From the NCBI RefSeq assembly GCF_000935045.1, contig NZ_JYKS01000032.1:1-64000 (forward strand): a DNA stretch of 64,000 bases. Reading direction: 5' to 3'. Source of the stretch: Pseudomonas sp. 10-1B (GTDB lineage Bacteria > Pseudomonadota > Gammaproteobacteria > Pseudomonadales > Pseudomonadaceae). The notes under the pieces were generated by a model. It had not been told where the DNA came from. It searched no databases and worked only from the letters and a program-made list of their open reading frames with translations. Positions 25,005 through 32,130 of the stretch are shown piece by piece (position 1 is the first letter of the stretch; each line of letters opens with the position of its first letter). The translations under genes were made by a program, and so were the position numbers.

Positions 25005-26411
25005 ATGTCGAAGTCGGTTCAACTCATCAAAGATCATGACGTCAAGTGGATTGATCTGCGTTTCACGGACACCAAAGGCATTCAGCATCACGTGACCATG
25101 CCCGCGCGTGACGCTCTGGACGAAGACTTCTTCGAAGTCGGCAAGATGTTCGACGGTTCCTCCATCGCTGGCTGGAAAGGCATCGAAGCCTCCGACATGA
25201 TCCTGATGCCGGTCGACGACACTGCCGTACTGGACCCGTTCACCGAAGAGCCGACCCTGATCCTCACCTGCGACATCGTCGACCCGTCGAGCATGCAAGG
25301 CTACGATCGCGACCCACGCGGGATCGCCAAGCGCGCCGAAGAGTACCTGAAGAGCACCGGCATCGGTGACACCGTGTTCGCAGGCCCGGAGCCTGAGTTC
25401 TTCATCTTCGACGAAGTGAAGTTCCAGTCGGACATCTCCGGTTCGATGTTCAAGATCTTCTCCGAGCAAGGCTCGTGGATGACCGGCGCTGACGTGGAAG
25501 GCGGCAACAAAGGCCACCGTCCTGGCGTGAAAGGCGGCTACTTCCCGGTCCCGCCGTTCGACCACGACCACGAAATCCGTACTGCCATGTGCAACGCACT
25601 GGAAGAAATGGGCCAGACCGTCGAAGTTCACCACCACGAAGTGGCGACAGCCGGCCAGAACGAAATCGGCGTCAAGTTCAACACCCTGGTGAAGAAGGCT
25701 GACGAAGTACAGGCGCTGAAATACGTCGTGCACAACGTTGCCGACGCCTACGGCCGTACCGCCACCTTCATGCCGAAGCCGCTGTACGGCGACAACGGCT
25801 CGGGCATGCACGTGCACATGTCGATCTGGAAAGACGGCAAGAACACCTTCGCAGGTGAAGGCTATGCCGGCCTGTCCGACACTGCCCTGTACTTCATCGG
25901 CGGTATCATCAAGCACGGCAAGGCCCTGAACGGCTTCACCAACCCGTCGACCAACTCCTACAAGCGTCTGGTCCCAGGCTTCGAAGCCCCGGTAATGCTG
26001 GCCTACTCGGCTCGCAACCGTTCCGCCTCGATCCGTATTCCTTACGTCGGCAGCCCGAAAGCCCGTCGTATCGAAGCACGCTTCCCGGACCCATCGGCCA
26101 ACCCGTACCTGGCCTTCGCGGCCCTGCTGATGGCTGGCCTGGACGGCATCCAGAACAAGATCCACCCAGGCGATGCTGCCGACAAGAACCTGTACGACCT
26201 GCCACCAGAAGAGGCCAAGGACATCCCGCAAGTATGCGGCAGCCTGAAAGAAGCCCTGGAAGAGCTGGACAAAGGCCGTGCGTTCCTGACCAAGGGCGGC
26301 GTGTTCTCCGACGACTTCATCGATGCCTTCATCGAGCTGAAGAGCGAAGAAGAGATCAAGGTCCGTACCTTCGTGCACCCGCTGGAATACGAGCTGTACT
26401 ACAGCTGCTGA
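25005..26411 (+). CDS. glnA: Glutamine synthetase, type I
   Basis: 468 aa. Makes glutamine from glutamate, ammonia and ATP as a dodecamer in the cytoplasm. The active-site blocks are FDGSSIAGWKGIEASDM, AGPEPEFFIFDE, NGSGMHVHMSIWKDG and the metal-binding RIEARFPDPSANPYLA. Tyr397 in NLYDLPPEE is the adenylylation site used by GlnE, marking the regulated beta-type enzyme. AGGAG-like AGGACAAC precedes the ATG. Control is plainly by NtrC and sigma54: two enhancer sites and a -24/-12 promoter lie upstream. It ends at an intrinsic terminator, so ntrBC has its own promoter. Confidence 0.98.
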   Translation: MSKSVQLIKDHDVKWIDLRFTDTKGIQHHVTMPARDALDEDFFEVGKMFDGSSIAGWKGIEASDMILMPVDDTAVLDPFTEEPTLILTCDIVDPSSMQGYDRDPRGIAKRAEEYLKSTGIGDTVFAGPEPEFFIFDEVKFQSDISGSMFKIFSEQGSWMTGADVEGGNKGHRPGVKGGYFPVPPFDHDHEIRTAMCNALEEMGQTVEVHHHEVATAGQNEIGVKFNTLVKKADEVQALKYVVHNVADAYGRTATFMPKPLYGDNGSGMHVHMSIWKDGKNTFAGEGYAGLSDTALYFIGGIIKHGKALNGFTNPSTNSYKRLVPGFEAPVMLAYSARNRSASIRIPYVGSPKARRIEARFPDPSANPYLAFAALLMAGLDGIQNKIHPGDAADKNLYDLPPEEAKDIPQVCGSLKEALEELDKGRAFLTKGGVFSDDFIDAFIELKSEEEIKVRTFVHPLEYELYYSC

Positions 26412-26446
26412 TCTGATCGGCGCCTGGCGCCGATGACATCATCGAG

Positions 26447-26475
26447 ACGGCCTCCTTCGGGAGGCCGTTTTCGTT
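26447..26475 (+). terminator. Terminator of glnA
   Basis: Stem ACGGCCTCC / GGAGGCCGT with a TTCG tetraloop followed by TTTCGTTT, 35 bp after the glnA stop. Confidence 0.9.
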
Positions 26476-26509
26476 TCTGCGTCACACAGTAACCCTACCC
26501 GCCACGCTA

Positions 26510-26526
26510 TGCTCTAACTTGGTGCA
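26510..26526 (+). promoter_or_regulatory. NtrC-type site upstream of ntrB
   Basis: TGCTCT-N5-GGTGCA: the right half is perfect and the left half matches 4 of 6. It lies about 160 bp upstream of the inferred sigma54 start of ntrB, in the 354-bp glnA-ntrB gap. Confidence 0.6.
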
Positions 26527-26653
26527 CGATTAAGCGGCACGCCCCTATTTGCTCCCCAATCTGGTTCAAGTGAAACGCTTCATCCAGAGTTTCTGATCCG
26601 AATTCGCGCAGATCCAGGCCTTTATCGGCAAATCCCGCTTCTTTTCGGAGCTT

Positions 26654-26669
26654 TGGTTTGTTTCTTGCA
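26654..26669 (+). promoter_or_regulatory. Sigma54-type promoter of ntrBC
   Basis: TGGTTTGTTTCTTGCA has GG at 26655-26656 and GC at 26667-26668 with 10 bp between and a consensus TTGCA at -12. Transcription would begin near 26679, 87 bp before ntrB. The -24 part is less ideal than at glnA. Confidence 0.65.
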
Positions 26670-26765
26670 TTTTTTGTAGAAAGACTCGCATCAGCGGACC
26701 CACCCCGCGCCCGGCCCTGACCACACCAGTGCCAGGCAAGCGCCAAAAGAGGTCAACGACGCCTT

Positions 26766-27851
26766 ATGACCATCAGCGATGCACAGCACCGTCTGCTTCT
26801 GGACAACCTGACCACCGCCACGCTGCTGCTCAATGCCGAGTTGCGCCTGGAGTACATGAACCCGGCCGCGGAAATGCTGCTGGCGGTCAGTGGCCAGCGC
26901 AGCCATGGGCAATTCATCAGCGAGTTGTTCACCGAATCGACCGAAGCGCTCAGCTCGTTGCGCCAGGCGGTCGAGCAGGCGCATCCGTTCACCAAGCGTG
27001 AAGCGCAGCTCACTTCGCTGACCGGGCAGACCATCACCGTCGACTACGCGGTAACGCCGATCCTGCACCAGGGCCAGACCCTGCTGCTGCTGGAGGTGCA
27101 CCCACGTGACCGGCTGCTGCGCATCACCAAGGAAGAGGCCCAGCTGAGCAAGCAGGAAACCACCAAGATGCTGGTGCGCGGCCTGGCCCACGAAATCAAG
27201 AACCCGCTCGGTGGCATCCGCGGCGCAGCCCAGCTTCTGGCCCGCGAGTTGCCCGAAGAAGGCCTGCGCGACTACACCAACGTGATCATCGAAGAGGCCG
27301 ACCGCCTGCGCAACCTGGTCGACCGCATGCTCGGCTCGAACAAGCTGCCGTCGCTGGCCATGACTAACATCCATGAAGTGCTGGAGCGGGTGTGCAGCCT
27401 GGTCGAGGCCGAAAGCCAGGGCTGCATCACTTTGGTGCGCGATTACGACCCCAGCCTGCCGGACGTGCTGATCGACCGCGAACAGATGATCCAGGCCGTG
27501 CTCAACATCGTGCGCAACGCCATGCAGGCGATCAGCTCGCAGAACGAGCTGCGCCTGGGCCGCATCACCCTGCGCAGCCGCGCCCTGCGCCAGTTCACCA
27601 TCGGCCATGTGCGTCATCGCCTGGTGGCGCGGGTAGAGATCATCGACAACGGCCCGGGCATTCCGCCGGAACTGCAGGACACCCTCTTCTATCCCATGGT
27701 CAGCGGCCGCCCGGACGGTACCGGGCTGGGCCTGGCCATCACTCAGAACATCATCAGCCAGCACCAGGGCCTGATCGAGTGTGAAAGCCATGCAGGCCAC
27801 ACCGCCTTCTCGATCTACCTGCCCCTGGAACAAGGAGCCACCGCCTCATGA
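26766..27851 (+). CDS. ntrB: Nitrogen regulation sensor kinase NtrB
   Basis: 361 aa, cytoplasmic, with no membrane segment. A PAS domain covers about residues 5-115, then the H-box RGLAHEIKNPLGGIRGAAQL with His142 as phosphorylation site, and a GHKL ATPase with N-box RNAMQAISS and G-boxes DNGPGIPPEL and GTGLGLAI. It phosphorylates NtrC when nitrogen is short and, with GlnB-type PII protein, dephosphorylates it when nitrogen is plentiful. Its stop overlaps the ntrC start by 4 nt. The GAGG before the ATG is unusually far (14 nt), so translation may be modest. Confidence 0.96.
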   Translation: MTISDAQHRLLLDNLTTATLLLNAELRLEYMNPAAEMLLAVSGQRSHGQFISELFTESTEALSSLRQAVEQAHPFTKREAQLTSLTGQTITVDYAVTPILHQGQTLLLLEVHPRDRLLRITKEEAQLSKQETTKMLVRGLAHEIKNPLGGIRGAAQLLARELPEEGLRDYTNVIIEEADRLRNLVDRMLGSNKLPSLAMTNIHEVLERVCSLVEAESQGCITLVRDYDPSLPDVLIDREQMIQAVLNIVRNAMQAISSQNELRLGRITLRSRALRQFTIGHVRHRLVARVEIIDNGPGIPPELQDTLFYPMVSGRPDGTGLGLAITQNIISQHQGLIECESHAGHTAFSIYLPLEQGATAS

Positions 27852-29284
27852 GCCGAAGTGAAACCGTATGGATCGTCGACGATGATCGCTCCATCCGCTG
27901 GGTCCTGGAAAAAGCCCTGCAACAGGAAGGCATGACCACCCAGAGCTTCGACAGCGCAGACGGTGTCATGGGCCGCCTGGCACGCCAGCAGCCGGATGTG
28001 ATCATTTCCGACATCCGCATGCCCGGCACCAGCGGCCTCGACCTGCTGGCACAGATCCGCGAGCAGCACCCGCGCCTGCCGGTCATCATCATGACCGCCC
28101 ATTCCGACCTGGACAGCGCCGTGGCCTCGTACCAGGGCGGTGCCTTCGAATACCTGCCCAAGCCGTTCGACGTGGACGAGGCGGTTTCGCTGGTCAAGCG
28201 CGCCAACCAGCACGCCCAGGAGCAGCAGGGGCTGGATGTGCCGCAGAGCCTGGCGCGCACGCCGGAAATCATCGGTGAAGCACCGGCGATGCAGGAGGTG
28301 TTCCGTGCCATCGGTCGCCTCAGCCACTCCAATATCACCGTGCTGATCAACGGTGAGTCCGGTACCGGCAAGGAGCTGGTAGCCCATGCCCTGCACCGCC
28401 ACAGCCCACGCGCGGCGTCACCGTTCATTGCCCTGAACATGGCCGCCATCCCCAAGGACCTGATGGAGTCCGAGCTGTTCGGCCACGAAAAAGGCGCCTT
28501 CACTGGCGCTGCCAACCTGCGCCGGGGCCGCTTCGAGCAGGCCGATGGCGGTACCTTGTTCCTCGACGAGATCGGTGACATGCCCGCCGACACCCAAACC
28601 CGCCTGCTGCGGGTGCTGGCCGATGGCGAGTTCTACCGCGTCGGCGGCCACGTGCCGGTCAAGGTCGACGTGCGCATCATTGCCGCCACCCACCAGAACC
28701 TGGAGTCGCTGGTGCAGGCTGGCAAGTTCCGCGAAGACTTGTTCCACCGCCTCAACGTGATCCGCATCCACATCCCGAGGCTGGCCGACCGCCGCGAAGA
28801 CATCCCTGCCCTCGCCCGCCACTTCCTCGCCCGCGCCGCTCAGGAGCTGGCAGTCGAGCCGAAGATCCTCAAGCCGGAAACCGAAGAGTTCATCCGCAAC
28901 CTGCCCTGGCCGGGCAACGTGCGGCAGATGGAGAACACCTGCCGCTGGATCACCGTGATGGCCTCCAGCCGCGAGGTGCTGATTGGCGACCTGCCGCCAG
29001 AACTGCTGAACCTGCCACAGGACGCCGCACCGGTGACCAACTGGGAGCAGGCGCTGCGCCAGTGGGCCGACCAGGCATTGGCGCGTGGGCAGTCGAACCT
29101 GCTGGACAGTGCGGTGCCGAGCTTTGAGCGGATCATGATCGAGACGGCGCTCAAGCACACCGCCGGGCGGCGGCGGGATGCGGCGCTGCTGCTGGGTTGG
29201 GGGCGCAATACCCTGACGCGCAAGATCAAGGAACTGGGGATGAATGTGGCTGGGGGAGATGAAGAGGAAGGTGATGAGCACTGA
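27848..29284 (+). CDS. ntrC: Nitrogen regulation response regulator NtrC
   Basis: 478 aa in three domains. The receiver (1-120) carries Asp55 in VIISDIRMPG. The AAA+ sigma54-activating domain has Walker A GESGTGKE near residue 169 and the GAFTGA loop near 216 that contacts sigma54-RNA polymerase. The C-terminal Fis-type helix-turn-helix is in ALKHTAGRRRDAALLLGWGR (to NTLTRKIKELGM). Phosphorylated NtrC binds enhancer pairs such as those found here before glnA, ntrB and the small RNA downstream. It overlaps ntrB by ATGA. Confidence 0.97.
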   Translation: MSRSETVWIVDDDRSIRWVLEKALQQEGMTTQSFDSADGVMGRLARQQPDVIISDIRMPGTSGLDLLAQIREQHPRLPVIIMTAHSDLDSAVASYQGGAFEYLPKPFDVDEAVSLVKRANQHAQEQQGLDVPQSLARTPEIIGEAPAMQEVFRAIGRLSHSNITVLINGESGTGKELVAHALHRHSPRAASPFIALNMAAIPKDLMESELFGHEKGAFTGAANLRRGRFEQADGGTLFLDEIGDMPADTQTRLLRVLADGEFYRVGGHVPVKVDVRIIAATHQNLESLVQAGKFREDLFHRLNVIRIHIPRLADRREDIPALARHFLARAAQELAVEPKILKPETEEFIRNLPWPGNVRQMENTCRWITVMASSREVLIGDLPPELLNLPQDAAPVTNWEQALRQWADQALARGQSNLLDSAVPSFERIMIETALKHTAGRRRDAALLLGWGRNTLTRKIKELGMNVAGGDEEEGDEH

Positions 29285-29310
29285 TTAAGCGTTTCGCCTG
29301 CCAGACCCCT

Positions 29311-29428
29311 GGGGCTGCTTTGCAGCCCATCGCAGGCAAGCCAGCTCCCACAGGTACCGCGCAAATCCTGAAATCTGCGCGGTACCTGTGGGAGCTGGCT
29401 TGCCTGCGATGGGCCGCAAAGCGGCCCC
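29311..29428. repeat. REP pair, class A variant with outer GC hairpins
   Basis: Inner core ATCGCAGGCAAGCCAGCTCC with complement, the usual GCCGGC changed to GCAGGC in one arm and GCCTGC in the other. Outer arms are GGGGCTGCTTTGCAGCCC and GGGCCGCAAAGCGGCCCC. It separates ntrC from the NrsZ-like control region. Confidence 0.85.
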
Positions 29429-29447
29429 AACCATTTCAGCCTCCCGA

Positions 29448-29484
29448 TGCACCGATCCTGTGCCCGATGCACCTCACAAAGGCA
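29448..29484 (+). promoter_or_regulatory. Tandem NtrC-type sites upstream of the NrsZ-like RNA
   Basis: TGCACC-N5-TGTGCC at 29448-29464 and TGCACC-N5-AAGGCA at 29468-29484: perfect left halves and weaker right halves, two turns apart, centred about 97 and 117 bp before the inferred start. Confidence 0.7.
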
Positions 29485-29547
29485 CAAATCCCCTCAAAAC
29501 CCGGCCAAATCCCCCTGAAAGCCCAATATCCACGGGCTTTGCAAAAC

Positions 29548-29563
29548 TGGCACGCCCCCTGCA
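29548..29563 (+). promoter_or_regulatory. Sigma54 promoter of the NrsZ-like RNA
   Basis: TGGCACGCCCCCTGCA has a full consensus -24 block (TGGCACG), GG at 29549-29550 and GC at 29561-29562 with 10 bp between. The inferred start is near 29573. No protein-coding start follows on this strand before trmL. Confidence 0.85.
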
Positions 29564-29572
29564 ATAGCTAAT

Positions 29573-29690
29573 ACATCTCCAGTTTCGGGGTCCTCGGTAC
29601 AGGCAGGCCGGGAAAACCCCTCTTTTATTCGCGACATCGCCCGTTTTGGGGACCCTGGTACAGGCAGGCCGGGATATCCCCTCTTTTATT
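29573..29690 (+). ncRNA. nrsZ: NrsZ-like nitrogen-regulated small RNA with two hairpin units
   Basis: In P. aeruginosa, NrsZ is a sigma54/NtrC-dependent RNA encoded just after ntrC and made of tandem stem-loop units that are processed. Here the same place holds two direct units 61 bp apart (from 29587 and 29648), each with a shared core GGTACAGGCAGGCCGGGA and ending in CCCCTCTTTTATTCG. Each unit can close a stem: GGGGT/ACCCC in unit 1 and GGGGA/TCCCC in unit 2, a compensatory change that argues for RNA pairing. The upstream sigma54 promoter and NtrC-type sites fit. The 3' end overlaps the stop codon of the opposing gene at 29686. P. aeruginosa is reported to have three units, here I see two. 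Confidence 0.8.
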
Positions 29691-30123
29691 CGTGCAGTTT
29701 CACCTGCACCCGCCAGCGCCCAGCGTCCTTTGCACCCATCCATTCGCCGTGCAAGGGGCGCGCGGCCACCACCGTCAGCAACAAACCTTCTTCGCTCTTG
29801 CGCACGCGCCAGCTGACCGGCTTGCCCTGCAAGCTCAGTTGCCCATGCTGGGCCTTGCCCTGGGCCTGGAACAACAGCGCGACCGTACCTTCCACGTGCT
29901 CGCCATGCAGCTGGGGCTCTTCGTTGAACCACAGGTCCAGGCCATCCTGCACCACCTCCACCTGCTGCAGCTCACGCTCGTCGGGCGCGGTCAGGCGGCC
30001 GATCATCAGCCCGACCATCAAGCCGACAATCGCCAACGACAGCATCACCCGAGGGAACGCCTTCGAACGCACGTCCGGTTCAGGGGTAGAATGCCCGTCA
30101 TCTTCACGCTTGGAGCCGTGCAT
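29686..30123 (-). CDS. Conserved single-pass membrane protein of unknown function
   Basis: 145 aa. A basic, polar N-terminus of about 24 residues is followed by one membrane segment (VMLSLAIVGLMVGLMIGRL), then about 100 residues rich in beta-prone sequence (GTVALLFQAQGKAQHGQLSLQG) that should lie in the periplasm. The gene keeps this place between ntrC and trmL in pseudomonads, but I know of no function. The ATG at 30123 shares CATG with the divergent trmL start, and GAGGA lies 10-12 nt upstream. Its stop codon lies under the end of the NrsZ-like RNA on the other strand. Confidence 0.8.
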   Translation of the reverse strand: MHGSKREDDGHSTPEPDVRSKAFPRVMLSLAIVGLMVGLMIGRLTAPDERELQQVEVVQDGLDLWFNEEPQLHGEHVEGTVALLFQAQGKAQHGQLSLQGKPVSWRVRKSEEGLLLTVVAARPLHGEWMGAKDAGRWRVQVKLHE

Positions 30124-30583
30124 GTTTCACGTCATCCTCTTTCAACCAGAAATTCCGCCGAATACCGGCAACATCATTCGCCTGTGCGCCAACAGCGGCT
30201 GCGACCTGCACCTGATCGAACCCATCAGCTTCGAACTGGATGACAAGCGCCTGCGTCGTGCGGGGCTGGATTACCACGAGTATGCCACGCTCAAGCGCCA
30301 CGAGAGCCTGGCCGGATGCCTGGAAAGCCTGGGCAACCCGCGGCTGTTCGCCTTTACCACCAAGGGCTCGCACCCGTTCCACGAAGTGGCCTACCAGCCC
30401 GGCGATGCCTTCCTGTTCGGGCCCGAGAGCCGTGGGCTACCGGCCGAAGTGCTGGACAGCCTGCCGGCCGAACAACGCCTGCGCCTGCCGATGCGGCCGG
30501 GGTGCCGTAGCCTGAACCTGTCCAATACCGTGGCGGTGACGGTGTATGAGGCGTGGCGGCAGAATGGGTTTGCCGGGAGTTGA
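30122..30583 (+). CDS. trmL: tRNA (cytidine/uridine-34-2'-O)-methyltransferase TrmL
   Basis: 153 aa (E. coli TrmL is 157). It methylates the ribose of the wobble base in tRNA-Leu isoacceptors using AdoMet. It is a minimal SPOUT enzyme: the start MFHVILFQPEIPPNTGNIIR, then FLFGPESRGLPAEVL and the knot-forming RLPMRPGCRSLNLSNTVAV are family blocks. I chose the ATG at 30122, 6 nt after GGAG, over a much longer upstream frame that lies antisense to the neighbouring gene. It converges on secB, with a REP pair and a shared terminator between. Confidence 0.95.
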   Translation: MFHVILFQPEIPPNTGNIIRLCANSGCDLHLIEPISFELDDKRLRRAGLDYHEYATLKRHESLAGCLESLGNPRLFAFTTKGSHPFHEVAYQPGDAFLFGPESRGLPAEVLDSLPAEQRLRLPMRPGCRSLNLSNTVAVTVYEAWRQNGFAGS

Positions 30584-30598
30584 TCTCTAACCTGACCC

Positions 30599-30674
30599 GG
30601 CCCTTTCGCGGGCAAGCCCGCTCCTACAGTGATTGTGTGACCCCTGTAGGAGCGGGCTTGCCCGCGAAAGGGCC
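30599..30674. repeat. REP pair, class B stem, short spacer
   Basis: Inverted pair with TTTCGCGGGCAAGCCCGCTCC and its complement; at 76 bp one of the most compact pairs in the window. It lies between convergent trmL and secB. Confidence 0.85.
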
Positions 30675-30686
30675 AGTGCAGGCAAC

Positions 30687-30714
30687 AAAAAAGCGCCCCG
30701 AGAGGCGCTTTTTT
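30687..30714. terminator. Bidirectional terminator between trmL and secB
   Basis: Stem AAAAAAGCGCC / GGCGCTTTTTT around CCGAGA, with A and T runs on both sides, 14 bp after the secB stop. Confidence 0.9.
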
Positions 30715-30727
30715 GATTCCAGCAAAC

Positions 30728-31213
30728 TTACTGCACAGTCGGCGCTTCGCCAGCTTCCTGCATACGCTGCATTTCTTGCGCGTACAGGGCGTCGAAGTTG
30801 ACCGGCGACAGCATCAGGGCCGGGAACGAACCGCGGGTCACCAGGCTGTCCAGGGTTTCACGGGCGTACGGGAACAGGATGTTCGGGCAGAACGCACCCA
30901 GGGTGTGGCTCATCGAAGCCGCGTCCAGGTTCTTGATCAGGAAGATACCTGCCTGCTGCACTTCAGCGATGAAGGCCACTTCGTCACCGTTCTTGACGGT
31001 GACCGACAGGGTCAGCACCACCTCGTGGAAGTCGCCTTCCAGGGCTTTCTGCTTGGTGTTCAGGTCCAGGGCAACGCTCGGCTCCCAGGTCTGGCGGAAG
31101 ATCTGCGGGCTTTTCGGGGCTTCGAACGACAGGTCGCGCACATAGATGCGCTGCATGGAGAACTGGGGGCTGTTGTCTTCTGCAGCAGCGCCGTTGGTCT
31201 GTTGGTCAGTCAT
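30728..31213 (-). CDS. secB: Protein-export chaperone SecB
   Basis: 161 aa, normal for SecB. A cytoplasmic tetrameric chaperone that keeps preproteins unfolded and passes them to SecA. The block FSMQRIYVRDLSFEAPKSPQ starts the conserved beta-sheet, and QAGIFLIKN with LGAFCPNILFPYARETLDSL is the family core. The ATG at 31213 follows AGGA by 7-8 nt. It is the third gene of a rhodanese-grxC-secB run, the usual order in pseudomonads. Confidence 0.97.
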   Translation of the reverse strand: MTDQQTNGAAAEDNSPQFSMQRIYVRDLSFEAPKSPQIFRQTWEPSVALDLNTKQKALEGDFHEVVLTLSVTVKNGDEVAFIAEVQQAGIFLIKNLDAASMSHTLGAFCPNILFPYARETLDSLVTRGSFPALMLSPVNFDALYAQEMQRMQEAGEAPTVQ

Positions 31214-31253
31214 GGCAGATCCTTATCCTAATGTTTTTGAATGCAGTGCAAAA

Positions 31254-31508
31254 TCAGGCCGCCAGCAGCGCGTCGAGCTTGCCGGCGCGCTCCAGGGCAT
31301 AGAGGTCATCGCATCCACCGACATGGGTGCTGCCGATCCAGATCTGCGGTACCGAAGTACGGCCGGCCTTCTGGCTCATCTCGGCACGCAGCTGCGGCTT
31401 GCCGTCGACCTTGATTTCATCGAAGGCCACGCCCTTGCTCTCGAGCAGGTACTTGGCACGCATGCAGTAGGGGCAGTAGTCGCTGGAATAGACGATGACG
31501 GGCTTCAT
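31254..31508 (-). CDS. grxC: Glutaredoxin 3
   Basis: 84 aa. The start MKPVIVYSSDYCPYCMRAK shows the dithiol CPYC active site at residues 12-15, and TSVPQIWIGSTHVGGCDDL holds the cis-Pro and the glutathione-binding GG. It reduces disulfides and mixed glutathione disulfides in the cytoplasm with glutathione. It starts 1 nt after the rhodanese stop and is 40 nt ahead of secB, so all three are probably one transcript. Confidence 0.96.
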   Translation of the reverse strand: MKPVIVYSSDYCPYCMRAKYLLESKGVAFDEIKVDGKPQLRAEMSQKAGRTSVPQIWIGSTHVGGCDDLYALERAGKLDALLAA

Positions 31509-31509
31509 A

Positions 31510-31923
31510 TCACTTCACCAGGGGCAGGTTATCGGCTTTCCAGCTGGAAACGCCACCGCTCAGTTTGGCGGCGTTGTAACCAGCCTTGAGCAGCTCGCGG
31601 CAGATGGTGCCGGACTGCTGGCCCATCGCGTCGACGACGATCAGGGTCTTCTCTTTGTGCTTGTCCAGCTCGGTCATGCGGTTGACCAACTTGTCCTGCG
31701 GGATGTTCACCGCACCGACGATGTGACCGGCGGAGTATTCCTTGGGCGGGCGGATGTCGACCACCAGGGCTTTTTCGGCATTGACCAGGGCCGTCAGCTG
31801 GCCGTTGCTCAGGCTTTGGCCGCCGCGACGGATTTCGTTGACCAGCAATGCGACCAGCAAAACAACGAAGATCGCCACCAGGATGTAGTGGTTTGTCGCA
31901 AATTGAATCAGGTTAGCAACCAT
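31510..31923 (-). CDS. Rhodanese-like domain membrane protein lacking the catalytic Cys
   Basis: 137 aa from the ATG at 31923; the longer frame to 31965 has no support. An N-terminal membrane anchor (HYILVAIFVVLLVALLVNEI) is followed by a single rhodanese domain with VVDIRPPKEYSAGHIVGAVNIP. The active-site loop reads VVDAMGQQSGT where active enzymes have a form of CxxGxRS, so there is no loop Cys and sulfur transfer is unlikely. It may bind or sense rather than catalyse. It precedes grxC and secB and is divergent from gpmI. Confidence 0.9.
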   Translation of the reverse strand: MVANLIQFATNHYILVAIFVVLLVALLVNEIRRGGQSLSNGQLTALVNAEKALVVDIRPPKEYSAGHIVGAVNIPQDKLVNRMTELDKHKEKTLIVVDAMGQQSGTICRELLKAGYNAAKLSGGVSSWKADNLPLVK

Positions 31924-32130
31924 CTGGGGTGTTCCACGCGATTGAAAATGCCGGCCAGTATACACAGCCCCTCAATGCCACCAAAGCCCGACGGGCCGGC
32001 CGGAAAACCACCTTCACATCGCTGGCACGCATGCGCCGGTCGGGGGAATGGGAGGAATATTCGCCGCAGGTGGCGCATTTGCCCTAAAATGCGTGTCTTT
32101 ATCATCTTTGAACAACCGTGAGTTTGATTG

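Noticed and set aside
26535..26552. A sigma54-like GGCACG...TTGC upstream of ntrB
   Set aside because: GG and GC are 13 bp apart, not 10; the element at 26654-26669 has correct spacing.
29798..30121. A longer TrmL frame starting about 108 codons upstream
   Set aside because: It would make the protein far longer than the family, runs antisense to the membrane-protein gene, and the ATG at 30122 has a good GGAG and the SPOUT N-terminus.
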